A DNA stretch of 64,000 bases. Origin: Synergistaceae bacterium (GTDB lineage Bacteria > Synergistota > Synergistia > Synergistales > Aminithiophilaceae). The notes under the pieces are model-generated. The model saw only the letters and a program-made list of their open reading frames with translations, searched no databases and was not told the DNA's origin. Positions 50,279-58,828 of the stretch are shown here, piece after piece (the first letter of the stretch is position 1; the number at the start of each line of letters is the position of its first letter). A program made the position numbers and the translations under genes. The stretch is taken from assembly GCA_016756725.1 (NCBI GenBank), contig JAESII010000005.1, positions 1 to 64,000 of the forward strand, in the 5' to 3' direction.

Positions 50279-51139
50279 ATGGAAGGCTTCGGCGGTATCT
50301 TCTGGATCTTCATCCTCTTCAGCTTCATCACGCCCATGCTGCGCCAGTGGAACCTTCAGCGAACCCGGGAAGCCACGATCAGGCGGCTCGAGAAGAAGCG
50401 GGGGAGCCGCGTGATCACCCTCATCCACCGCCAGGAGAGCATGGGATTTCTGGGCATGTTCTCCCGGAGCTACATCAACATCGAGGACTCGGAGCAGGTC
50501 CTTCGGGCCATCCGGATCACCTCCGACAGCCTGCCCATCGACCTCATCCTCCACACGCCGGGCGGTCTCCTGCTGGCGTCGGAGCAGATCGCCGACGCCC
50601 TGCGCAAGCACCCTTCGAAGGTGACCGTCTTCATCCCTCATTACGCCATGTCGGGTGGCACCCTCATCGCCCTCGCCGCCGACGAGATTGTTATGGACGA
50701 GCACGCCGTGCTGGGACCTGTCGATCCCCAGCTGGGTCAGTACCCGGCGGCCTCGATCCTCAAGGTCCTCGAGACGAAGGATATCAACGAGATCGACGAC
50801 GAGACCCTCATCCTGGCCGACGTGGCCCGCAAGGCCATCGATCAGACGCGGCGCTTCCTCTACCGCCATCTCGTCGAGCGTCACGGCGAAAAGCAGGCTC
50901 AGGCCCTCTCCCAGATCCTCACAGAGGGCCGCTGGACCCACGATTATCCCATCATGTGGGAGGAGGCCGTCGAGCTGGGCCTCAACGTGGGGCACGATAT
51001 GCCCGTCGAGATCTGCCAATTCATGGGCCTCTTCCCCCAGTCCGGACAGGGGCGCCCGTCGGTCCAGTACATTCCCATGCCCTATCCCCACAACACCTGG
51101 GGAAAGGTGCCCGACAAGGGCGCCAGACACTCTTCTTAA
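50279..51139 (+). CDS. SDH-family Clp-fold serine protease, membrane anchored
   Basis: The 286-aa protein has one N-terminal membrane segment (about 3-20) and a ClpP/crotonase-like domain of the SppA/SDH type. LILHTPGGLLLASEQIADAL gives the oxyanion region. HYAMSGGTLIALAADEIVMD has the nucleophile Ser preceding GG, followed by AVLGPVDPQLGQYPA. It probably cleaves membrane or signal-peptide-like substrates. AAGGAGG precedes the ATG. It lies after clpC and 17 bp before a PpiC-type isomerase gene, forming a small protein-quality-control group. Confidence 0.87.
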   Translation: MEGFGGIFWIFILFSFITPMLRQWNLQRTREATIRRLEKKRGSRVITLIHRQESMGFLGMFSRSYINIEDSEQVLRAIRITSDSLPIDLILHTPGGLLLASEQIADALRKHPSKVTVFIPHYAMSGGTLIALAADEIVMDEHAVLGPVDPQLGQYPAASILKVLETKDINEIDDETLILADVARKAIDQTRRFLYRHLVERHGEKQAQALSQILTEGRWTHDYPIMWEEAVELGLNVGHDMPVEICQFMGLFPQSGQGRPSVQYIPMPYPHNTWGKVPDKGARHSS

Positions 51140-51156
51140 TTAGGAGGCGTTACGAT

Positions 51157-52011
51157 TTGAAGAAGAAACTGCTCCTTCTCGCTGCCCTGTTCTGCCTGAC
51201 CGTCACGGCCCTGCCCCTTCAGGCCGCCGAGCCGGTCATCTCTCAGGTCAACGACGAGACGATCACCGAAGGCGATCTCCGTTATGTTCTCTCCCAGCAC
51301 ACCAACGGCAACGAGGCCATTGCCATGATCATGATGGCTCAGATGGCGCCTCAGGAGAAGCTGGAGTTCGTCAGCCAGATCACCGATGCCCTTCTCCTCT
51401 CCCAGGCAGCCCTGAGGAAGGGCTATCAGTTTGATCCCGCCGTGGCTCGGAAGATCCGCTGGGACACGGTGCAGGTCCTCTCCCAGGCCTACATGCGCCA
51501 TGCCGCCCAGAGCTGGGATCTTTCTGAAGAGGCCCTCAAGGCCTTCTATGACGACCATGCCGAGGCTTTCATCCAGACCGAGGCCGTTCACGTGCGCCAC
51601 ATCCTCGTCGACTCCGAGGCCAAGGCCCGCACCGTCCTCCTTCAGGCCATGAGCGGCAAGAACTTCGCCGAAGTGGCCGCCAAGGAGAGCATCGACCACG
51701 GCAGCGCCCGCAACGGCGGCGATCTGGGTTGGATCGAGCGGGGCCAGACGGTGCCCCCCTTCGAGGAGGCCGCCTTCACGACCCGAGCCGGCCGTCTGGC
51801 CGGACCGGTCCAGTCCGATTTCGGCTGGCATGTCCTGGAAGTCCTCGAGCGCCGTGACGAGCGCGCCCTCAGTTTCGCCGAGGCCAAGCCTCAGGTCGTC
51901 CAGGCCCTCCAGGAGCATTACATCATGGCCGAGATCGCCCGGCTCCGCGGTTCCGAGGCTTATGTCATCGACGAGGAGGCCGTCCAGAAACTCGGGGGGC
52001 TGACCCGCTGA
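51157..52011 (+). CDS. PpiC-type peptidyl-prolyl isomerase, periplasmic (SurA/PrsA-like)
   Basis: The 284-aa protein starts at TTG after TAGGAGG, with a signal peptide MKKKLLLLAALFCLTVTALP ending at about QAAEP. A SurA-like N-terminal chaperone region precedes a parvulin domain (about 145-240; VHVRHILVDSEAKARTVL, NGGDLGWIERGQTVPPFEEA, VQSDFGWHVLEVL). No lipobox is seen, so it is periplasmic rather than a lipoprotein. It probably helps fold exported or outer-membrane proteins. Confidence 0.9.
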   Translation: MKKKLLLLAALFCLTVTALPLQAAEPVISQVNDETITEGDLRYVLSQHTNGNEAIAMIMMAQMAPQEKLEFVSQITDALLLSQAALRKGYQFDPAVARKIRWDTVQVLSQAYMRHAAQSWDLSEEALKAFYDDHAEAFIQTEAVHVRHILVDSEAKARTVLLQAMSGKNFAEVAAKESIDHGSARNGGDLGWIERGQTVPPFEEAAFTTRAGRLAGPVQSDFGWHVLEVLERRDERALSFAEAKPQVVQALQEHYIMAEIARLRGSEAYVIDEEAVQKLGGLTR

Positions 52012-52049
52012 CCTGCGGAAGTTCAAAAAGTCCCCTCTTCTGAGGCCCT

Positions 52050-52097
52050 GTCGGGGAGGAGAGAGAAGCTTCTCTCTCCTCCCCGACTTTTCTTTTT
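52050..52097 (+). terminator. Strong terminator: 38-bp perfect palindrome and T-run
   Basis: 19-bp arms at 52050-52068 and 52069-52087 are perfectly complementary (centre AAGCTT) and are followed by TTTTCTTTTT. Confidence 0.95.
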
Positions 52098-52142
52098 CCC
52101 CCTTTCTCTTTAAGTAACGATTAGGTCGGACCTTACCCCTTC

Positions 52143-52170
52143 TTTACAGGTGCTCAAATTGGAATATAAT
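52143..52170 (+). promoter_or_regulatory. Promoter of nhaC
   Basis: TTTACA (52143-52148), 16 bp, TATAAT (52165-52170). The roughly 98-nt leader contains a possible 12-codon ORF, 52182-52220 (MNLFRKGGWSRN). Confidence 0.75.
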
Positions 52171-52275
52171 GGGAATGGCGTAATGAACCTCTTTCGTAAA
52201 GGAGGGTGGTCCAGAAACTAAAAAAGCGCCACAGGGTTTAATGTTTTTCATTCCTGAAAGGGGGAAACAGCGAAA

Positions 52276-53802
52276 ATGGCAGATACGTCGGTTGAAAAGA
52301 AGGGGCGCAAGCCAGCCTTTATCGAAGCCCTGCTCGTTCTGGCGGCAGCGGCGGCCATGATCAGCTACGGCGTCCTTGTCCTCGGTGTGGACGCCCATAT
52401 TCCCATTATCTTCTCGGCGGCCCTCGTCGCCGTCGTCGGCCGGTGGCTTCTGGGCATCAGCTGGGGTGAGATCGAAGAGGGCATGATCACCGGCATCACC
52501 ATGGCCCTTCAGGCCATCATCATCCTCATGACCGTCGGTCTCATCGTCGGCTCCTGGATCCTCAGCGGCAGTGTTCCCAGCATGATCTACTACGGCCTGA
52601 ACATCCTCTCTCCCGGCTTTTTCCTCCTTGCCACCCTGCTCATCTGCTCCATCGTCGGCCTGGCGACGGGGACGTCCTGGGGCACGACGGGCACCGTCGG
52701 CATCGCCCTCATGGGCATCGGCGCCGGCCTGGGCATCCCCGCCCCCCTGACGGCGGGCATCGTCATCTCCGGAGCCTACATGGGAGACAAGATGTCGCCC
52801 CTTTCGGACACGACGAACCTGGCTCCCGCCGTGGCCGGCACGGACCTCTTCACCCACATCCGGGCCATGATCTCCACGACGGGCGTCACCTACGTTCTCG
52901 TCTGCGCCCTGGCCATCTTCTTCGGCATGAAGTACGGCAGCGGCACCCTTGACGCCAGCCGGATCGACGCCATCCAGAAGCTCATGGCCGCCGAGTTCTC
53001 CGTCAGCCCCATGGGCCTGATCCCGCCCCTCCTTGTCATTACCCTTGCCATCGCCAAGATCCCGGCTCTGCCGGGCCTGGCCGTCGGCATCGCTGCCGCC
53101 GTCGTCATGTGCATGACTCAAGGCGTTGGCATGGGTGATATCATCGGCGCCCTTCACTACGGCTATGAGGCCAGCCTCTCGGCCGACTTCGCCGGTGCCG
53201 AGACGCTCGAGGCCGTTTCCCAGCTCATGGCCGAGAACGGCATCGTCGGCGTCGCCCCCGAGATGGCCCAGGAAGTGGGCGGCATGCTCAGCGACCTCCT
53301 TACCCGCGGCGGTCTCGACTCGATGATGTGGACCATCTCCCTCATCCTCTGTGCCCTCTCCTTCGGCGGCATGATGGAGCGCTGCGGCTTCCTTGAAGTC
53401 CTGCTCCACACCATCCTCAAGGGCGTCCGCAGCGTGGGCGGCCTCGTGACGGCCGTCATCGTCTCCTGTTTCGCCTCCAACCTCTTCCTCGGCGACCAGT
53501 ACCTCTCGATCGTCATGCCGGGCCGCATGTTCAAGGACGCCTTCGACGAAAAGGGGCTCCACCCGAAGATGCTCTCCCGCTCCCTGGAGGACGCCGGAAC
53601 GCTCACGTCCGTCCTCATCCCCTGGAACACCTGCGGTGCCTACAACGCCGGCGTCCTGGGTGTGCCCACTCTGGCCTATGCCCCCTTCGCCTTCATGAAC
53701 TACCTCAACCCCATCGTGGCTATCACCATGAGCTACCTGGGCATCGCCGTCTTCTGGCAGGATGGCAAGAACCCGAAGGGAGCCAAGGTCGAGGAGATCT
53801 AA
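52276..53802 (+). CDS. nhaC: Na+/H+ antiporter, NhaC family
   Basis: The 508-aa membrane protein has about 11-12 hydrophobic segments and the NhaC hallmarks ATGTSWGTTGTVGIALMGIG and GAYMGDKMSPLSDTTNLAPA, the ion-binding region with Asp and Thr. It exports Na+ (or exchanges malate/lactate in some relatives) using the proton gradient. AAAGGGGG lies upstream of the ATG. It is monocistronic, with a good promoter and terminator, fitting a sodium-dependent anaerobe. Confidence 0.93.
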   Translation: MADTSVEKKGRKPAFIEALLVLAAAAAMISYGVLVLGVDAHIPIIFSAALVAVVGRWLLGISWGEIEEGMITGITMALQAIIILMTVGLIVGSWILSGSVPSMIYYGLNILSPGFFLLATLLICSIVGLATGTSWGTTGTVGIALMGIGAGLGIPAPLTAGIVISGAYMGDKMSPLSDTTNLAPAVAGTDLFTHIRAMISTTGVTYVLVCALAIFFGMKYGSGTLDASRIDAIQKLMAAEFSVSPMGLIPPLLVITLAIAKIPALPGLAVGIAAAVVMCMTQGVGMGDIIGALHYGYEASLSADFAGAETLEAVSQLMAENGIVGVAPEMAQEVGGMLSDLLTRGGLDSMMWTISLILCALSFGGMMERCGFLEVLLHTILKGVRSVGGLVTAVIVSCFASNLFLGDQYLSIVMPGRMFKDAFDEKGLHPKMLSRSLEDAGTLTSVLIPWNTCGAYNAGVLGVPTLAYAPFAFMNYLNPIVAITMSYLGIAVFWQDGKNPKGAKVEEI

Positions 53803-53834
53803 GGCTTCTCTTCTTCCTGAACGTCCGGTATCAT

Positions 53835-53874
53835 CGGCGGGGAGGGGCGATTGCGCCCCTCCCCGCCGAGCTTT
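53835..53874 (+). terminator. Terminator-like hairpin after nhaC
   Basis: A perfect 15-bp stem, CGGCGGGGAGGGGCG/CGCCCCTCCCCGCCG, with an ATTG loop. Only AGCTTTAGG follows. Confidence 0.65.
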
Positions 53875-53904
53875 AGGCCCAACTTGAGTGAAGGAGGCTC
53901 TTTC

Positions 53905-54312
53905 ATGAACGAACGGATCCCCTCACAATCGGGGACGCCCTTTCCCCGGTGGATGGCCTGGCTGGCATTGGCCGTGGGGCTGCTCCTTATGGCCGACGCC
54001 CTGAGGACCTTCTCCTTCCACAAGCTCCTCGTCGGGGCCTGCTGCGTCTATGTCTCGAGCTACCGGAAGCGGATGTATCTCGCCGATGAAGGCGTCGTCC
54101 GCGAGACGGGCGGCTGGTTCGGGAAGCGCCAGTCCCTGATTCCCTGGAGCGAGGTCACCTTCGTCACCCTCGCCCGGCGGGGGCGGCAGATGATGGCCTT
54201 TTTCGAACGGGGCGACTCGGGCTGGAAGCTTCTTTTCGACCGTTCCCAGCAGGAACCCGTCGAGGCCCTTCTCCGCGAGAAGTGCCCCGGCATCGAGATC
54301 GACGTCCTCTAG
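53905..54312 (+). CDS. Small membrane protein with bacterial PH-like domain
   Basis: The 135-aa protein has two hydrophobic segments (about 17-35 and 40-55). The hydrophilic part that follows reads KRMYLADEGVVRETGGWFGK and PWSEVTFVTLARRGRQMMAF, the beta-strand pattern of bacterial PH-like (YdbS/DUF304-type) domains. Function is unknown; such proteins sit in the inner membrane. AAGGAGG precedes the ATG. The next gene, a broken peptidase, begins 8 bp later. Confidence 0.65.
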   Translation: MNERIPSQSGTPFPRWMAWLALAVGLLLMADALRTFSFHKLLVGACCVYVSSYRKRMYLADEGVVRETGGWFGKRQSLIPWSEVTFVTLARRGRQMMAFFERGDSGWKLLFDRSQQEPVEALLREKCPGIEIDVL

Positions 54313-54320
54313 GTGGGTCC

Positions 54321-55120
54321 ATGACGGACGGCGGGCTGAGGTGGGAGCTGGAGCACAACCTCCGCCGTTGCACGGAAGCGGCCGCGATCCTCAGCGAGGA
54401 CCTGGCGGCTCACCCGGAGGTTTCCGGAAGGGAGTACCGGTCGAGCCGAAAGATCGTCGACGTCTTTCGGGAGGGGGGCTTGGAGGTCGAGCACCCCTTC
54501 CCGGAGATGGCCGCGGTCTTCCGGGCCGCCAAAGAAGGCGGCGCCGCGGCGAAGGTGGCCCTTCTCGTCGAATACGATGCCCTGCCCGACCTGGGCCACG
54601 GCTGCGGCCACAGCCTTCACGGCGCCATGTCCGTTTTGGCCGGCCTCGCCCTGGCCCCTCTCATGAAGCGCCTCGACGGCGCGCTTGTCCTCTTCGGCAC
54701 GCCGGCCGAGGAGTGCGACGGGGCCAAGGTGCCCCTTGCCGCCGACGGAATCTTCGACGACGTTGACCTGGCCCTCATGATCCACTGCAACGGCGGCAGC
54801 TCTTCGTCGCCTTCCGCTCCCTGACCATCGACGCCGTGGATTCCGCTTCCGGCGCAGGCCCGCTCACGCAGCGACCGCTCCCTAGGAGGGACAAAACGCC
54901 CTCAACGGCGTCCAGCTTCTCTTCCATGGCCTGGACACGCTCCGCCAGCATCTTCGCCCCGAGGTGCGGCTTCACGGCATCGTCTCCGAAGGCGGAACGG
55001 CTCCCGACGTTGTTCCCGAAGAGGCGGCGGCCTGTTTCTACTTCCGCGCTCCCCGACGGTGAGCTCCGACGACGGATGAGAACGGCCTTCGAGGCCGCCC
55101 GATCCGAGCGGGACCGATGA
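54321..55120 (+). pseudogene. M20 family amidohydrolase/peptidase, multiply disrupted
   Basis: The intact first part (54321-54824) has LLVEYDALPDLGHGCGHSLH and FGTPAEECDGAKV, the metal ligands of M20 amidohydrolases (AbgB/YhaA-like). The homologous reading then shifts. Past about 54800 it continues in another frame (FRSLTIDAVD). A base is missing near 54840. In the third frame PAHAAT and LLFHGLDTLRQHLRPEVRLH are seen, but with an amber TAG at 54883-54885 where Trp is expected. Another shift occurs near 55053, and the frame ends at TGA 55118 with the C-terminal third missing. An AGGTGGG lies before the ATG. The gene is almost certainly inactive unless the sequence has errors. Confidence 0.85.
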
Positions 55121-55128
55121 TAAGCGAG

Positions 55129-55158
55129 GGGGGAGGCTTTGGCCTCCCCCTTGCTTTT
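55129..55158 (+). terminator. Terminator after the M20 pseudogene
   Basis: GGGGGAGGC/GCCTCCCCC with a TTTG loop and TTGCTTTTGG. It lies between converging units and could act weakly for the minus-strand gene too. Confidence 0.75.
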
Positions 55159-55160
55159 GG

Positions 55161-55463
55161 CTAGAGCTTTTCTTCGACGGCGGCGATTTTGCCGGTCATG
55201 GAGAGCTTCTTGTCCCGCCTCTCGTCGATCTTGAGGGACGTCGAGACCCGAAGGGCCCCCATCTGGAAAGGCACCTCGTGGACGGCCCGGACGGCACGGA
55301 GCACTTCGTCCAGGTCGCCTTCGACGACGGTGCCCATCGGCGTCAGGACCGTCTTGACGTCAAAGGCGGCCAGGGCCTTCTCGACGGCGGCGACGTAACG
55401 GCTCAGGCTGGGCGTCTCCGTCCCCAGGGGGACGACGATCAGTTCGGCAACGACATGGCCCAT
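55161..55463 (-). CDS. MTH1187/YkoF-like thiamine-binding protein (UPF0045)
   Basis: The 100-aa protein matches the MTH1187 family: VAELIVVPLGTETPSLSRYV, VKTVLTPMGTVVEGDLDEVL, and VRAVHEVPFQMGALRVSTSL. Members form ferredoxin-like tetramers and bind thiamine or related pyrimidines. GAGGAGG precedes the ATG. Its promoter overlaps that of the divergent mscS gene. Confidence 0.9.
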   Translation of the reverse strand: MGHVVAELIVVPLGTETPSLSRYVAAVEKALAAFDVKTVLTPMGTVVEGDLDEVLRAVRAVHEVPFQMGALRVSTSLKIDERRDKKLSMTGKIAAVEEKL

Positions 55464-55467
55464 AAGG

Positions 55468-55516
55468 GTGACCTCCTCGGTGATTTAGGTTATACTGGTT
55501 TCAGTTAATCTTTCAG
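55468..55516. promoter_or_regulatory. Overlapping divergent promoters of the thiamine-binding gene and mscS
   Basis: Plus strand: GTGACC (55468-55473), 17 bp, TATACT (55491-55496), toward mscS. Minus strand: CTGAAA (55511-55516), 16 bp, TATAAC (55489-55494), toward the UPF0045 gene. The two -10 elements share bases, so the promoters should compete. Confidence 0.55.
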
Positions 55517-55566
55517 GGGCGCCCTTCCGTCGCCCCTGAAGCTATTTCCGCAAGGGGGAATTTTCT

Positions 55567-56454
55567 GTGGCAGAACAGCTCTGGTCCACCGGTCTGGCCC
55601 TTCTCAGCCGCGTCCACATCCCGATTCTCGTCCTCATCGGCTGGTGGGCCGTCGACAGGGCGACGGTGCCCTTTGTGGCCCACCTTTTCAAGCTCGCCGT
55701 GGCCCGCTTCGAGGCCCGCAGCACCTCGATCAGCCAGCGCGACGCCAGCGTCAAGCGCCTTCAGACCCTCCAGGGCCTGGTGACGCAGATCGCCAGGGGC
55801 GCCGTCGCCGTCTTCGCCGTCCTGACCCTTCTGGGCAGCCTCCAGATTGACGTCCGGCCCATTCTGACCGGTTTCGGCGTCGCCGGGCTGGCAATTTCCC
55901 TGGCCGCTCAGAACATCATCCGCGACTTCATCAACGGCATCGTCGTCATCCTCGAGGACCACTATTCGGTGGGTGACGTCATCTCCGTCTCGGGCTACAC
56001 CGGATCGGTGGAGCGCTTCACCATGAGGACGACCCACCTGCGCACCATCGACGGTGAGCTGGCCATCGTCCCTAACGGCGCCGTCACCCAGGTCCTCAAT
56101 TTCACCAAGAACTGGTCCCGGGCCAAGATCGACGTGGGCGTCGCCTACGACACGGACATCGCCCGGGCCATGAAGGTCATGAGGGACGTCGCCGAAGGCC
56201 TTTACAACGACAACAAGCTGCGCATCCTCGAAGTGCCCGATGTCCAGGGCATTCTTGCCTTCAACGACAGCGCCATCGTCCTGCGCTGTCTCATCAAGAC
56301 CGTTCCCGGCGACCAGTGGGCGCTGGGTCGCGACTACCGCCTCCGCCTCAAGGAGGCCTTCAACAGGGAGGGTATCGTCATCCCCTTCCCCCAGACCGAC
56401 GTCTGGCTTCACGGGGCCGGCGAGGCCGATCCTGCGCCGAAGACCACCCCATAG
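55567..56454 (+). CDS. mscS: Small-conductance mechanosensitive channel family protein
   Basis: The 295-aa protein has about three membrane segments in the first 130 residues. The pore helix region reads LTGFGVAGLAISLAAQNIIR, followed by the beta domain start HYSVGDVISVSGYTGSVERF and RTTHLRTIDGELAIVPNGAV, all typical of MscS. It releases solutes during osmotic downshock. GTG 55567 follows AAGGGGG. Its 3' end overlaps the converging glycosidase gene by 46 bp. Confidence 0.94.
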   Translation: MAEQLWSTGLALLSRVHIPILVLIGWWAVDRATVPFVAHLFKLAVARFEARSTSISQRDASVKRLQTLQGLVTQIARGAVAVFAVLTLLGSLQIDVRPILTGFGVAGLAISLAAQNIIRDFINGIVVILEDHYSVGDVISVSGYTGSVERFTMRTTHLRTIDGELAIVPNGAVTQVLNFTKNWSRAKIDVGVAYDTDIARAMKVMRDVAEGLYNDNKLRILEVPDVQGILAFNDSAIVLRCLIKTVPGDQWALGRDYRLRLKEAFNREGIVIPFPQTDVWLHGAGEADPAPKTTP

Positions 56455-58166
56455 GGGAGGGGACGCTCCCGTCCCTCCGAGGGGCGGTTCACGATCCGCC
56501 CCTGCCACCACAGTGTCGAGGAACCGCCGCCGTCGAGGTTGAGGACGTCTCTCAGTCCCAGCCCGGCGGCGATGTTTCGTGTCTCGTCCAGGGTGAGGCC
56601 GCTGCTGTGCCAGGGGTTGCGGCCGTCGACGACGACCCACCAGAGGCGGCTTCCGTCGTGACCGACGAAGGAGCGGGGATGGCGTTGCTCCCGCAGGGCC
56701 GCGTTGAACCCCTCGTTCGTCGTCACAGGCCTCCCGTCGGCGATAAGGCGGGGGCCGGCCTGGAGCAGCCAGGGCAGTTCGAGGCGGCTGTCGGCGAAAC
56801 GCCAGTGGAGCTTCACCTCGTCGCCGGCTTCAAGGATCAGCAGCTCCTCGGCGGCGACGCCCCGGGCGGCGACGAGAAAACCCTCTTCGGGGACGGCGTG
56901 GTTCGAGGCGCTCCAGTGGCGGACCCACTGGACCTGACCGCCGCTGACGGCGGCCTCGACGGTTCCGAAGACCAGATCCCGGGCGAATCGGCCCGCCTGG
57001 GGCGTGTAGAGGGCGACGCCCCGTTCGGGGGGGCGCCTGTTCAGGGCGTCGACGGGGTGGATCGTGCCGGCCAGGTCGACATAAAGCTGGAGGTTGCCGT
57101 TGCCGAAAGCCACCCGGCCTGTTTCATCCCAGGCGACGGCGCTGCGGTTCTCGTGAGGGAGGCTGTACGGTGTCCCTTGCGTCACGAGGGTGCCGATGAC
57201 GCTGTTGCCGCTGAAAAAACCGCCGTTGACGGCTGCCTGAGCGCCGGTCAGCGTGGCCATCCGCGAGAGGGGCAGCCTCGGGGCGCCCAAAGCAGGAGCG
57301 GGCACGATCTGAGGTGCCCCTCCCGAAGGGCCGCAGATGAGGGCCGCCCAGAAGAGGGCCCGCGATCCGCTGCCGCCCTGGGGGACGATGGTCGCCGGAA
57401 ACTGGGAGGGCACCGTCGTCATCGTCGTCCAGGCCTGGAAGTAGTGGGGGTAGGAGCCGATGCGAACGGCCTTGCCCACGTCGCCGTCGGTGACGACGGC
57501 CTGATGACCGAGCTGCCTCAGATGGCTCTGCACCTTGGCGGCCTCCTCGGCCGTGGCGTACTCCCCGACCTGGACGGCCCAGTTCGCCGGCGGCGAGCCC
57601 AGCCCCTGGCGGTGGACAACGAGGGTGAGGCCGTCCACCTCGAGGCGCCCCTCCCAGGAGACGATCTGCGTCGTGGCGCTCCTCAGCCAGGCTGAAAGAC
57701 GGAGGAGGTCCTCGACGGTGACGTTCGCCCGGGGCTCGTCGAGAAACCCCCTCGGCGCCGGCAGGCTCATCGCCTCGGCCAGGCCCAGGTAGCCCAGGAG
57801 ATAGGGCGGGATATCCCGATCGGGCAGGGGGAAGAGGTGGCCGTAGATCTCCGCCTCGTGGCGCCAGCCCATGGCGCGGAGGGCGAGGAAGACCGCCTCG
57901 GCCCGGGCCGCCTCCATGTCAGGATGGAAACGGTCGGTGGGGAGGATGATGCCCAGGGCGGCGGCCGTCTCGATGGCCCGGGCGTGGCGGTGCCCCGGCG
58001 GGACGTCGGCTAAACGGGCCGTGCCGCTCCAGGCCGGCAGGCGCAGGGCCTGGATGACGGCCTCGACGACCTCGCCGCGGGTTACGGCCGGAGCCGGCAA
58101 GGCCAGGCAGAACAACAGGAGAAGAGCGGCCGCTCCGATCAGGCTTTTCCGTGCCGTTCTCTTCAT
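56409..58166 (-). CDS. Secreted SLH/SPOR protein with phosphodiester glycosidase (NAGPA-like) domain
   Basis: The 585-aa protein has a signal peptide (about 8-30; SLIGAAALLLLFCLALPAPA). An SLH-like region spans about 30-150 (TRGEVVEAVIQAL, HARAIETAAALGII, ARAEAVFLALRAMGW) and a SPOR-like domain about 195-250 (WAVQVGEYATAEEAAKVQSH). A phosphodiester glycosidase domain occupies about 290-580, with AAVNGGFFSGN and the late VVDGRNPWHSSGLTLDETR and DVLNLDGGGSSTLWWQG. It probably acts on a cell-wall or surface phosphosugar. ATG 58166 is chosen: AAGGAGG lies 11 bp upstream, whereas ATG 58187 precedes that site. Confidence 0.85.
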   Translation of the reverse strand: MKRTARKSLIGAAALLLLFCLALPAPAVTRGEVVEAVIQALRLPAWSGTARLADVPPGHRHARAIETAAALGIILPTDRFHPDMEAARAEAVFLALRAMGWRHEAEIYGHLFPLPDRDIPPYLLGYLGLAEAMSLPAPRGFLDEPRANVTVEDLLRLSAWLRSATTQIVSWEGRLEVDGLTLVVHRQGLGSPPANWAVQVGEYATAEEAAKVQSHLRQLGHQAVVTDGDVGKAVRIGSYPHYFQAWTTMTTVPSQFPATIVPQGGSGSRALFWAALICGPSGGAPQIVPAPALGAPRLPLSRMATLTGAQAAVNGGFFSGNSVIGTLVTQGTPYSLPHENRSAVAWDETGRVAFGNGNLQLYVDLAGTIHPVDALNRRPPERGVALYTPQAGRFARDLVFGTVEAAVSGGQVQWVRHWSASNHAVPEEGFLVAARGVAAEELLILEAGDEVKLHWRFADSRLELPWLLQAGPRLIADGRPVTTNEGFNAALREQRHPRSFVGHDGSRLWWVVVDGRNPWHSSGLTLDETRNIAAGLGLRDVLNLDGGGSSTLWWQGRIVNRPSEGRERPLPYGVVFGAGSASPAP

Positions 58167-58189
58167 GAGGCGATCGGCCTCCTTCATGG

Positions 58190-58531
58190 AAAGGGTTACG
58201 CTGATTCTACCACCTGGGCCACTTGCGGCAGAGGCTCCCCGATCTGCCCTTCTTCTCTAAAGGGGTTTCAAGGACCCTCTCTTGCTGTGGCCGATCAGAA
58301 AAACCGCGTCTGTTCCTTTCAGAACACGGCAAGTCCCAGCCTGGTCTGGCTGAGCCCTGAAGACATCGATTCCCTCCCTCTTAGACGGTGAGGAAGCTCG
58401 CCCTTTCCGATCAGGCCGACCTGGGCGGTGACCAGACGACAAACCTCACCCCCGCCGAGTACTTTGCCTTCCTCGCCCCCAGGGAGCAGGAGCTGCCGCC
58501 TCTGGGGCTGCGCCGATGTGCGGAGAAGGTG
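58190..58531. other. Intergenic region with possible gene remnant
   Basis: No intact gene is seen. Two plus-strand fragments in different frames (LVWLSPEDIDSLPLRR near 58336-58384, then LALSDQADLGGDQTTNLTPA, about 58395-58454, continuing to 58530) read as if one frameshifted protein end. The family is unknown and a chance open frame in GC-rich DNA is possible. Confidence 0.3.
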
Positions 58532-58560
58532 TTGACAGGTCCCGGAAGGCTCATTATAAT
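58532..58560 (+). promoter_or_regulatory. Consensus promoter of tRNA-Ala
   Basis: TTGACA (58532-58537), 17 bp, TATAAT (58555-58560): an exact consensus, ending 21 bp before the tRNA. Confidence 0.9.
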
Positions 58561-58581
58561 GGGCCTCGCTTGATCGAAAAC

Positions 58582-58656
58582 GGGGGTATGGCGCAGCGGG
58601 AGCGCACCTGCATGGCATGCAGGGGGTCGGGGGTTCGAATCCCCCTACCTCCACCA
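58582..58656 (+). tRNA. tRNA-Ala (anticodon GGC)
   Basis: The 75-nt tRNA has the acceptor stem GGGGGTA/TACCTCC with the G3-U70 pair that identifies alanine tRNAs, a CCTGC/GCAGG anticodon stem with loop ATGGCAT (anticodon GGC), GGTTCGAATCC in the T arm, and an encoded CCA. Confidence 0.96.
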
Positions 58657-58667
58657 GAACAGAACAT

Positions 58668-58707
58668 GAGGCCGTCTTGGGGACTGAACCCGGGCGGCTT
58701 CGTTTTT
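58668..58707 (+). terminator. Terminator of tRNA-Ala
   Basis: GAGGCCGTC pairs with GGCGGCTTC (G-U pairs included) around a 16-nt loop and is followed by GTTTTTCG. Confidence 0.65.
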
Positions 58708-58828
58708 CGTCTTCCGTGACCGGAGGGACAAAAGAGGTTCACCGTCCCCGTCGGCCATGGGAGGGCAGCCCTGAAGCGAAGGACCGCCGCCAGGGGGGCC
58801 AGCCATCGGACAAGGAGCTGATGACGGG

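Noticed and set aside
52050-52087. 38-bp perfect palindrome considered as an operator or mobile-element end
   Set aside because: It is followed at once by a T-run and lies 39 bp after a stop codon, so it is best explained as a terminator.
52171-52275. Sodium riboswitch upstream of nhaC
   Set aside because: No recognisable conserved core could be identified by eye; only a short leader ORF is seen.
58388-58573. 61-codon plus-strand ORF before tRNA-Ala as a real gene
   Set aside because: It overlaps the consensus tRNA promoter, lacks a ribosome-binding site, and its reading seems to continue from another frame. It is listed only as a possible remnant.
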